From: an uncultured Saprospiraceae bacterium
GTDB lineage: Bacteria; Bacteroidota; Bacteroidia; Chitinophagales; Saprospiraceae
Direction of reading: 5' to 3'
DNA length: 39,579 nucleotides
Assembly: GCA_937974625.1 (NCBI GenBank)
Contig: CALJVJ010000050.1
Coordinates: forward strand, 1 to 39,579
Part shown: positions 1-9,700 of the stretch, piece by piece
Layout of the letters: each line of letters starts with the position of its first letter
Position numbering within the stretch: the stretch's first letter is position 1
The notes under the pieces: generated by a model
Database searches by the model: none
Seen by the model: the letters and a program-made list of their open reading frames with translations, nothing else
What the model was told of the DNA's origin: nothing
Position numbers and translations under genes: made by a program

Positions 1-1703
1 GCTAAAGCAGCTTTCAATTCAGGAATATCTTTGAATTGTCTTCTTACTTCTTGAATCATATCCATTGCCGCACGCCCTACAGCGCCCATTGACATAGCTG
101 AGAAAACGAAAGGTAACATCCCCCCGATTAATAATCCCGCCATTACTTTTGGTTGTGCAATATCAATAGACGTGATACCTGCTGTTACCATAAAGGCTGC
201 GAATAAAGCCAATGCTGTTAATGCTGCTGAACCAATCGCAAATCCTTTTCCGATAGCTGCAGTTGTATTTCCTACTGCATCTAATTTATCCGTACGTTGA
301 CGTACTTCTTTTGGCAATTCCGCCATTTCAGCAATACCACCTGCGTTATCAGAAATCGGTCCGTAAGCATCTACCGCTAATTGGATACCTGTGTTAGAAA
401 GCATTCCTACTGCCGCAATTGCGATACCATATAATCCAGCAAAGTGGTGAGCGCCAATAATCGCTGCTGCTAAAATTAAGGTAGGAAACAATGTTGACAT
501 CATACCAACTCCTAAACCTGCGATAATGTTTGTTGCCGCACCAGTAACTGATTGGTCTACAATACCTTGAACTGGTTTAGTACCTGTACCTGTATAATAT
601 TCTGTTATTTTACCAATTGCTAATCCTGAAACTAGACCGATGATTACTGCATAGAAAACACCCATAGAAGAATATCTTGTCGCATCTCCAGCTATTTCCC
701 AAGTGGCAGGTAACATCCATTGGATAATAAAGAAAGTCAATATTAACATTAATCCAGCAGCAGTGAATTCTCCTAAGTTTAATGCTTTATGAGGATCACC
801 TCCGTCTTTTACTTTTACTAGGAAAGTACCAATGATAGAAGTGATAATTCCTGTACTAGCTAATACCAATGGTAATAAAACGGCATTTAACCCGCCCCAT
901 TCATTACTAGTATCAAATGCACCAGAAGCCATGAAGGCAGAGCCTAATACCATTGTACCAATGATAGAACCTACATAAGATTCAAAAAGGTCAGCGCCCA
1001 TACCCGCAACATCTCCTACATTATCACCAACGTTATCTGCAATCGTCGCAGGATTTAATGGGTGATCTTCAGGAATACCTGCTTCTACTTTACCTACCAA
1101 GTCCGCTCCAACATCTGCCGCTTTGGTATAAATACCTCCACCAACACGGGCAAATAAAGCGATGGAAGATGCACCAAAAGAGAATCCTGTTAAAACAGTA
1201 ATGACTCTTCTTACTTCTTCCATAGACGCGACACCAAACATGCCTTTATATAGTATGAATAATGATCCTAATCCTAAAACACCTAATCCAACTACCCCTA
1301 ATCCCATGACAGCACCACCTGCAAAAGCGACTTCTAATGCTTTTCCAAGACTAGTTCTAGCAGCTTGAGTTGTTCTTACATTTGCTTTCGTCGCTACTTT
1401 CATACCTATGTAGCCAGCTAAAGCAGAGCAAATAGCACCTAATACAAAAGAAAAGGCTACCATCCAAGAAGAATCAGCACCTGCTGAAAAAGCTAGTAAT
1501 GCTGCAACTACAGCAACGAAAATAGCTAATACACGGTATTCTGCACTTAAGAATGCCATTGCGCCTTCGGAGATATTATCGGCAATTCTTGCCATTTTTG
1601 GCGTCCCTACTTCTTGTTTAGACACCCAACCAGACTTCCAGAAGGTATATAGCAAAGCTAGTATACCGAAAGCTGGGATTGCATAAGTAATGTTCTGACC
1701 CAT
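1..1703 (-). CDS. hppA: Membrane-bound ion-translocating pyrophosphatase (partial, C-terminus outside window)
   Basis: Integral membrane pump that hydrolyses inorganic pyrophosphate and uses the energy to move H+ and/or Na+ across the inner membrane. About 567 residues are present; the family is usually 700-800, so the C-terminus lies beyond the left edge. Seen: N-terminus [13 protein letters not shown], many hydrophobic segments, the substrate/Mg motif [11 protein letters not shown] near residue 196, then [18 protein letters not shown]. The segment [11 protein letters not shown] carries Ala where K+-independent enzymes have Lys, so a K+-dependent enzyme is inferred. DLFESY places a Glu as in the Na+-transporting subgroup; ion choice remains an inference. 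The ATG at 1703 lies about 120 nt downstream of a clean Bacteroidota promoter (1831-1861). Monocistronic within this window. Confidence 0.95.
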   Translation of the reverse strand, partial: MGQNITYAIPAFGILALLYTFWKSGWVSKQEVGTPKMARIADNISEGAMAFLSAEYRVLAIFVAVVAALLAFSAGADSSWMVAFSFVLGAICSALAGYIGMKVATKANVRTTQAARTSLGKALEVAFAGGAVMGLGVVGLGVLGLGSLFILYKGMFGVASMEEVRRVITVLTGFSFGASSIALFARVGGGIYTKAADVGADLVGKVEAGIPEDHPLNPATIADNVGDNVGDVAGMGADLFESYVGSIIGTMVLGSAFMASGAFDTSNEWGGLNAVLLPLVLASTGIITSIIGTFLVKVKDGGDPHKALNLGEFTAAGLMLILTFFIIQWMLPATWEIAGDATRYSSMGVFYAVIIGLVSGLAIGKITEYYTGTGTKPVQGIVDQSVTGAATNIIAGLGVGMMSTLFPTLILAAAIIGAHHFAGLYGIAIAAVGMLSNTGIQLAVDAYGPISDNAGGIAEMAELPKEVRQRTDKLDAVGNTTAAIGKGFAIGSAALTALALFAAFMVTAGITSIDIAQPKVMAGLLIGGMLPFVFSAMSMGAVGRAAMDMIQEVRRQFKDIPELKAAL

Positions 1704-1830
1704 ATTCGTTTCGTTTGTTGATTAAATTTTAACTCGCTGCTGACCAATTTGAACATTGGTACTATGAGTTATAAATCAATGATTTTTAGATATTTAAAAA
1801 TATAAATTGTTATATATGAAATTAGGAGCG

Positions 1831-1861
1831 CAAAACTACGAGATTTTGTGATTCTGACAAA
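1831..1861 (-). promoter_or_regulatory. Bacteroidota-type promoter for hppA
   Basis: On the minus strand TTTG (1861-1858), a 19-nt spacer and TAGTTTTG (1838-1831) match the Bacteroidota primary-sigma consensus TTTG-N19-TAnnTTTG exactly. Transcription would start near 1824, leaving a leader of about 120 nt before the hppA ATG. Confidence 0.65.
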
Positions 1862-1946
1862 TAATTTGGTGAATTTTCGCTATTATTGGCGATATTTTTA
1901 ACATGCGACATCATAATCCAAGGAATCTTGAAAAAATAAATTTATG

Positions 1947-2010
1947 TTTTGGTCTTTGTTTAAAATTTACAACAACTTTCCTGGAAGTAAATTTTAAACA
2001 AAGACCAAAA
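1947..2010. repeat. Perfect 24-bp inverted repeat, 16-nt loop
   Basis: Arms 1947-1970 and 1987-2010 are exact reverse complements (outer ends TTTTGGTCTTTG / CAAAGACCAAAA). The loop at 1971-1986 contains a small TTCC-t-GGAA dyad. It ends 40 nt before the thioesterase ATG and has no U-tract, so it is not a normal terminator. It could be an operator dyad, a 5'-UTR hairpin or a small mobile-element relic. Confidence 0.9.
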
Positions 2011-2050
2011 TTAAAATGTAATTTTATTTTTTTATCACTATAAAAATACA

Positions 2051-2596
2051 ATGAAAAAATATAAAAATATCAAGGACTCTAGGGTGACAATGACTCAATT
2101 AATGCTTCCTTCACATTCTAATTTTAGTGGTAAGATTCATGGCGGTTATGTACTGAATTTAATGGACCAAATTGCATTTGCCTGTGCTTCTAAGCATTCG
2201 GGACATTACTGTGTGACGGCTTCTGTTAACCGAGTTGATTTTTTGAATCCCATAGAAGTAGGGGAGATGCTGACTTTGAAAGCGTCAGTCAATTATACAG
2301 GTCGAACTTCAATGGTTGTTGGTTTGAGAGTGGTCGCAGAAAATATCCAAACGGGCGAAGTTAAGCACTGTAATTCTTCTTATTTTACAATGGTCGCTAA
2401 AGATAGTGCTGGAAAAAGTGTGGCAGTCCCTGGGCTTATTCTTGATACAAAAGAAAGTGTCCGACGATTTGCGAGAAGTATTCGTAGACAAGAACAATCC
2501 AAAAAAAGAAGAAATAATTTTAAACCTTCTGAGTTTAAATTGGAGGAACACTTAGAAGTGATTGCAGAACGGCATAATGCTAAGATTGAACTGTAA
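2051..2596 (+). CDS. Acyl-CoA thioesterase, hotdog fold (YciA/BACH-like)
   Basis: Probably hydrolyses cytosolic acyl-CoA thioesters. The 181 residues contain one hotdog domain (about 10-130) with the family signature SGKIHGGYVLNLMDQIAF: the GG-x5-MD segment of the long hotdog helix supplies the catalytic Asp in acyl-CoA hydrolases. TASVNRVDFLNPIEVGE and the NSSYFTMVA strand are also typical. A basic C-terminal tail (RRFARSIRRQEQSKKRR) follows. There is no signal peptide. The ATG at 2051 is preceded by an AT-rich leader with the long inverted repeat 1947-2010. The next gene is convergent. Substrate chain length cannot be told. Confidence 0.88.
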   Translation: MKKYKNIKDSRVTMTQLMLPSHSNFSGKIHGGYVLNLMDQIAFACASKHSGHYCVTASVNRVDFLNPIEVGEMLTLKASVNYTGRTSMVVGLRVVAENIQTGEVKHCNSSYFTMVAKDSAGKSVAVPGLILDTKESVRRFARSIRRQEQSKKRRNNFKPSEFKLEEHLEVIAERHNAKIEL

Positions 2597-2645
2597 ACCC
2601 ATTATCGATTATTAGTTCTGTGGAGTTAATACTCAATAACAAAAA

Positions 2646-3215
2646 CTAAATCCACTCCACCTTATCCACAATAGGTTGTCGTTTCCTTGGGATTTCAGGC
2701 GTATCATGATAGCCCATATAAAAGAAACCTAGACAACGTTCCCCTTCCTTTAAGTTAAATAATGGCCCTATATCTTTAATGAACCCTGGTGAACTCCAAT
2801 AAGCACCAATATTGTGAGTAGTTGCAGTTAACCACATATTCTGAACTGCACAGGCTACTGCGGCGATTTCTTCCCATTCTGGTATGCTTTCTTTGGCGTC
2901 GCGTTGCATACAAATAGCGATAATACAGCCTGCTTGGAGTGGCTTAGTTTGTAATTTTTTGAATTTCTTTTCAGAAAATTTTTCTTGTGGGATATTATTT
3001 TGATACCAATCTACTTGCCAATCTCTTAACTTGACTAAGGCATCATCTACTAATACTTTAAAACGCCAAGGTTCTGTCATTTTATGCGTAGGTGCCCAGT
3101 TAGCATTTTCTAATATTTCTTCGATGATTGCTTTTGAAATAGGTTTGTCAATATACGTTTTGGGGAAAATTGAACGCCTATTTCTGATTAATTTAGTGAT
3201 TGCTTGTGGAGTCAT
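2646..3215 (-). CDS. Nitroreductase family FMN oxidoreductase (YdjA-like)
   Basis: A small cytoplasmic flavoprotein of 189 residues, normal for the YdjA-type nitroreductase subfamily. Seen: RNRRSIFPKTYIDKPISK (the N-terminal RRS..(F/Y) FMN phosphate-binding segment), NWAPTHKMTEPWRF (active-site/FMN segment, normally APS/T-H-..EPWRF), AAVACAVQNMWLTATTHNIGAYW and a C-terminal LGFFYMGY. Such enzymes use NAD(P)H to reduce nitro or quinone-like compounds; the physiological substrate is unknown. It converges on the thioesterase with only 49 nt between stops and no obvious terminator hairpin there. Confidence 0.88.
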   Translation of the reverse strand: MTPQAITKLIRNRRSIFPKTYIDKPISKAIIEEILENANWAPTHKMTEPWRFKVLVDDALVKLRDWQVDWYQNNIPQEKFSEKKFKKLQTKPLQAGCIIAICMQRDAKESIPEWEEIAAVACAVQNMWLTATTHNIGAYWSSPGFIKDIGPLFNLKEGERCLGFFYMGYHDTPEIPRKRQPIVDKVEWI

Positions 3216-3703
3216 TTTTTGATTTTTTATGAATCATTTGCAAGGACTAAAATTACTACTTTTCTCCGCTTTCAGCGAATAGATTTTAAATTAAAAGTAA
3301 ATGAATGATATATTTTAAAATTTTAATATACAAAACTTATCCATTGCGGATATGATTTTTTTCTAAAATAAACACAGTGTAATTTTCTTCTAATTCTAAA
3401 AAAATGTACTTTTATAGCTTATCTTAGTATTTTCAAGTTTCTTAGCCACTACAAATTCTCATCTACATTAATTTCCTACTACAAAAATACATTTGACTTT
3501 TTTATAAAGTTAATTGAGTAACTCCCCTCAACTATTATTAACGATAAACACTGCTTCAATAAGTAGTATCTTGATAACCAATTAATTACTGATTGATTAT
3601 TATCTGATACTCAAATCTGTGATTTCCCCCTCCTTTTGTGAATTTTTTTTCACATTCACGACCCCCTTACCCCTACGTAATTTTTACAATTTAAAAACAA
3701 AAA
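3216..3703. other. Intergenic region upstream of the giant secreted protein
   Basis: AT-rich spacer between divergent genes. A TAnnTTTG-like core (TACATTTG, 3488-3495) exists without a good -33 element. A 6-bp hairpin TGTGAA/TTCACA with a T-only loop lies at 3637-3654, about 50 nt before the start codon. No small ORF of interest is seen. Confidence 0.5.
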
Positions 3704-6700
3704 ATGAACTACAAACACAAGATTTGTTGCAAGTTGACTTGTACATTGAATTGGTTTGGTGAACAAAACTTTACTCCAATTCCAAATTTTTTTAGACTTA
3801 GTTTTATTATTTTTCTTTTAGCTTTTCTAAATTTTGGCAGTCTTTCTGCCCAAAATATCTCTTTTTCAAAAACTACTTTGTTGGGTACTAATCTAAGTGA
3901 ACCAACGTCCCTTGATTGGGGACCTGACGGTAGGCTATATGTATCGGAACGTACAGGAAGGATTTTTGCCTATACTGTGGAGAAAGTGGGTAATAATTTT
4001 CAAGTTTTAGCAACGGAGACTATTGATTTGGTCAAAAATATTCCAAATCACGATGATGATGGTAGTTTTAATAATTTTACTAATGATCGCCAAATAACAG
4101 GAATTTTAATATTGGGTACTGCAACTACTCCTATCATCTATGCTTCTTCTAGTGATGTGCGGATTGGTGGTGGCGGTGGGAGTGATACTAATTTAGATAC
4201 TAATTCGGGTATTGTTTCTAGACTTACTTATCAAGATTCTACTTGGTCCAAAGTGGACTTGATTCGAGGTTTGCCACGTTCTGAAGAAAATCATGCAACG
4301 AATGGGATGCAATATGATGCAACTAACAATTTATTATATGTAGCTCAAGGCGGGAATACCAATGCTGGGGCGCCTTCTTCCAATTTTGACCACCTTTGTG
4401 AATATGCTTTATCTGCCACTATTTTAGAAGTTGATTTAGCGGTGTTGGATGCTATGCCTATCTTAACAGATCCTACTTTTGGTACAGAATATATTTATGA
4501 CCTTCCTACTTTAGATGACCCCACTCGACCTAATGATGCCAACGGTGATGATATTAATGACCCGTTTGGAGGGAATGATGGATTGAACCAAGCTAAATAT
4601 ATTCCTGGAGGACCTATTTCTATTTTTTCAGGGGGATACCGAAATCAATATGATTTAGTTTTGACTGAACTAGGTTATCTCTATACATGGGATAATGGCC
4701 CTAATGGAGGTATCGGTGGACATCCTGAAAATGAAGGTGCTCCGAATGTTACCAATAATTGGCCACCAGGCGAACCTGGTTCTAATGGACCAGGACTTAA
4801 TGATGCTAAAGTTAATAATAAAGATGGCTTGCATAAGGTTACTCAGGGTTATTACGGTGGACACCCGACACCAATCCGAGCTAATCCTTTGGGTGCAGGA
4901 TTATTTACACACGAAGATGGAGCGAGTGAAACAGGGACTTTTAGAACAGCTATAACAGGCAATCCTGCTACTACTTTGCCAGTAGATTGGCCTCCTTTTC
5001 CTGATAGTTTGAAAGATTTACGAGAAGCAGATTATCAAAACCCTGGTGTAACTGACGGTAGTATACACGTTCGAGAAGCGTCTACTAATGGTATGGATGA
5101 ATATACGGCCAATACTTTTGGTGGGGCGATGAAAGGTGATTTATTAGCGGTTTCTTTTTCTGGTGATGTGCTTCGGGTAGATTTAGACGCGAATGGCGAT
5201 TTAGGGGTAGATGGCGTAACTAGTATTGCCAATCAACTAGGCGTTCCTTTAGATGTGGCAGCTTTACCTAATAATTCTCTGTTTGCAGGAACGATTTGGG
5301 TAGCTGAATTTAGCGGTAATTCGATTGCTGTTTTAGAGCCTGCTAATAATAACACCTGTTTGGGTACAGACGATGATACGATTGATGAAGATGGAGATGG
5401 ATATACCAATGCAGATGAAATTCAGAATAGTAGTGACCCTTGTAACCCTGCTATTACACCTGCTGATTTTGACCAGACATTAATTGGTGCTTTTAAAGTA
5501 TCTAATTTGAATGACCCTGATGATGATGACGATGGCTTATTGGATACCGTTGACCCTTTTGCACAAGATGCTTTTAATGGATTAAATACAACCCTTCCAT
5601 TGACCAATAGATTAGCCAATGGTACAAGTGGTTTATTAGATTTAGGTTTTACGGGTTTGATGAGTAATGGCACCACGGATTATCTAGAGTTAATTTATAA
5701 TGAAAATGATATTATTGCTGGTGGTGCTCCCGAATTACTAGTTATCCCTGGTGTTACAGATAGCACTGCTTTAGGAAGCAGCAATAATGAAGTGAATGCT
5801 TTCCAATTTGGTGTGAAAGTCGATGCTACAACTCCTTCTTTTTCTGTTCTAGGAAAAATTGTTCCTCCCTTCTTAGGTACACCTCCTACTAATAATCAGC
5901 AGCATGGTATTTATATAGGAACAGGTGACCAAGACAATTATATCAAAATCCTTTTACATGCCAATAATGGAGGTGGAGGTATCCAAGTGATTCAAGAAAA
6001 TAATGGTGTTGCTAGTATCGAGACCTATCCTTTCGAGACGGTGTTATTTGCATCTGAACTAGAATTGTCTCTTTCTGTTAATCCAGCAAATGGTACTGTT
6101 CAGCCCATGTTATCTGTTAATGGTAGTAATCTTTTTCCTTTGGGAAGTGGGCCTATAAATACGACAGGACCTTTATTAAATGCGATTCAAAGTGAGACCA
6201 TTGCTTTGGCAGTAGGTATCACTGCTAGTTCCGTAGATTCAGGTGCTCCGTTTACAGCCATTTGGGATGATATTAAGCTCTTATTTGATGACCCTAATAC
6301 ATTAATTGGTCAATGGGAAACTATTAACGATGGCTTAAATTGTGCGGACTTAGGCAGCCCGGGTAGTTGCCCAAGTGACCGTCATGAAACAGGATATGTA
6401 GAAGCTGGGAATAAATTCTATATGCTTGGTGGACGTGAGACGAATAAGGTTAATATTTATGACCCTACTACAGATATCTGGACAGAAGGGACGCCCTCTC
6501 CTATAAATATTCACCATTATCAGGGGGCTGAATATCAAGGCTTTATATATGTTATGGGAGCTTTTACAGGTGCTTTTCCTAATGATACTCCAGTTGCAAA
6601 TATTTATATATATGACCCCGTTATGGACGAATGGATTGTTGGTCCTGAAATTCCAGTAGCACGACGTAGAGGAGCGGCAGGATGTGTTGTTTATAAAGGT

Positions 6701-9700
6701 AAAATATATTTATCTGGAGGTATTACTAATGGCCACAATGATGGGGTAGTTAATTGGTTAGACGAATATGACCCTGTGACGAATACATGGACGATTTTAC
6801 CAGATGCTCCAAATACAAGAGACCATTGTAAAGGTGCTATCTATGAGGATAAATTATACATGGTTGGCGGCCATAAAACTGGATTTAATGGTAATATAAA
6901 TGCTTTGGAATCAGCCGTTGACGTTTATGATTTTGATACCCAAACATGGACTACTCAAAGCAATCCAATACCAACGCCAAGAGGTGGAAATGCGATTGCT
7001 GTCTTAGGAAATGAATTATTAGCAATTGGTGGAAATAATAGTTCAGGTAACGCTGTTGATGCTACTGAAGCTTTGAATCTGGATAATGGTAATTGGCGGA
7101 CTTTGCCTAGCCTAAATCAGGCTAGGCATGGCTATCAGGCTATTGTTAATAATGGCGTAATTTATGTAGCAGCAGGTGCTCCATTAGTTAGTGGTAATAA
7201 CCATAATTCTCAAGAAGTATTTTATTTCACCCAAAAAAATGTGCCTGTACTTAATCCAATTACTCAAAGTATTTTGGAGGTAGAAGGCGAAAACTTAAAT
7301 GCTTTAAATTTCCTTGAATTTGTTAGTAATAATGAAACCATAAAATTGAGGAATACACAAGGCAATCAAGGAATTATTATTGAAGGCATCAATTTAATCC
7401 TTGGTTCTTCTCCAACTTTTAGTTTCACAACAGCCAATAATGTATCTTTTCCATTAGTGCTTGCAGCAGGTGATAGTTTGGAAGTGACCATTAATACAAC
7501 TGGTGCTATACCAGCAGACGAGGAAGGTATTTTATTAATTACCCATTCGGGTATAAATGCACCTTCTACAACCATTATTTTAAATGATGTGATTTGTATT
7601 GATATAGACGAAGATGGGGTATGTGCCGATGAAGATTGTAATGATAACAATCCCTTGATTCCTGCTGTTGCAGGCACGGCTTGTGATGATGGTAATCCTA
7701 ATACGGATAATGATGTGATTTTGGCTGATGGTTGTACCTGTCAGGGCTCGGGTGGCGCAATTGCAGATTGTAATGGAGTACTTTTTATTGGTGGTAATGG
7801 AGAAATTGTCGTCGCTAATTTATTTGCTACAGCAGAAAAAATTGAAATTATTGGCGCAGGAACTGGTTATGATGTAGTCCTAATTTGTGATGGTGATTGT
7901 AATAATATGGAAACGATACCAAACTTAACACCAGGAGACTATAATGTCAAATTGAATATGTTTGGCAGTGATAATAGTTATTGTTACAGAGAGGAGTCTG
8001 TTACAGTTTCGTCGGGACCTTGTACGGATGTTGATGAAGATGGGGTATGTGCTGATTTAGATTGCGATGATACGGACCCTAACTTTCCAATGCCTATAGG
8101 CACTGCATGTGATGACGGAGACCCTAATACAACAGGTGATGTTATTTTAGCAAATGGTTGTACTTGTGCTGGAATTTTTGTTTGCTCAATTGATATGGAT
8201 AATGATGGAGTATGTGCTGGAGATGATTGTGATGATACCAATCCTAGTGTTCCTACCACTCCGGGCACTGCATGTGATGACGGAGACATAACTACAGTTG
8301 GAGATGTGATTTTGGGGGATAGCTGTACTTGTGCGGGTAGTAATGGTGGCCCTGCAAATTGTGATGCCATTCAATTTTCAGGCGGTGCGGGTCAATTGAC
8401 GATTACTAATTTGACGGCTGCCAGTGAGCTCATAGAATTAATCGGTTCTCCTACGAATTGGCAAATTGTCCCTGTTTGTAATGGTGATTGTGAGGATACC
8501 CAAGTTGTACTTAATCTGGACCCAGGAACTTATACTGTCAAAGTAAATATGTTTGGAGATGATAACTCCTATTGTTATATTCAAGAGGATGTTATTGTAA
8601 CGGTAAACTGTATTGACGATGATGGTGATGGCTTCTGTGTTGGAGATGACTGTGACGATACCAACCCTGCTATTCCTGCTACACCTAATACAAGTTGTGA
8701 TGACGGCGACCCTAATACAACAGGGGATGTTATTTTAGCAGACGGTTGTACTTGTGCTGGAATTTTTGTTTGCCCAATTGATATGGATAATGATGGAGTA
8801 TGTGCTGGAGATGATTGTGATGATACCAATCCTGCTATTCCTGCCCCTCAAGGTACTCCTTGTAATGATGGAAATCCCCTAACTGCTAGTGATGTGATTC
8901 AGGCAGATAGTTGTACTTGTATGGGGGTTCCTTGTACAGATGCAGATAATGATGGCCTTTGTATGGAAGATGATTGTGATGACACCAACCCGAATTTACC
9001 AGCAGTAGCAGGAACAAGTTGCGATGATGGTGACCCTAATACAACAGGTGATGTAATTCTTGCTGATGGCTGTACCTGTGCAGGTATTGGTGGTGGCTCT
9101 GCTAACTGTGATGATGTTGAATTTATTGGAGGAAATGGTATTATTACTTTAACCAATTTGACTTCTGCTTCAGAAGAAATTTCTATTATTGGTTCGAATA
9201 CTAACTGGATTCCTACGTTGATTTGTGCAGAGGCAGATGCTTGTCCCAATCCCTATGTTATTGCAAATCTTAGCCCAGGGGTTTATACTGTTAAATTACA
9301 AATGTTTGGAGATGATAATTCTTATTGTTATCGACAAGAAGATGTTTTGGTAGTTGATGGACCTTGTATAGATGCAGATGATGATGGTGTTTGTGTAGAA
9401 TTAGATTGTGATGATACCAATCCAAATTTACCTACTGCTGTAGGAACCAGTTGCGATGATGGCGATGCTAATACAACAGGTGATGTAATTCTTGCAGATG
9501 GTTGTACTTGTCAAGGAACTCTTTCATGTGGAGTAGATAATGACGGAGATGGTGTTTGTGCGGATACAGATTGTGATGATACCAACCCTAATATACCTAC
9601 TACTCCTGGTGTCGGTTGTGATGATGGTAATCCTGATACCTCAGGGGATATCATATTGCAAGATGGTTGTACTTGTGAAGGAAGTATGGGGGGGGCAGCG

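Larger units (their letters stand above)
1704..2050. other. Divergent intergenic region hppA / thioesterase
   Basis: AT-rich spacer between divergent genes. It holds the hppA promoter (1831-1861) and a long perfect inverted repeat (1947-2010). No coding potential is seen. Confidence 0.7.

Noticed and set aside
1162..1368. 68-codon plus-strand frame inside hppA
   Set aside because: Pro/Asn/Thr-rich shadow of the membrane protein's Gly-rich helices.
7597..9600. CRISPR-like regular repeats
   Set aside because: The periodicity is coding (DCDD modules in frame within one ORF), with no constant repeat/spacer lengths and no cas genes.
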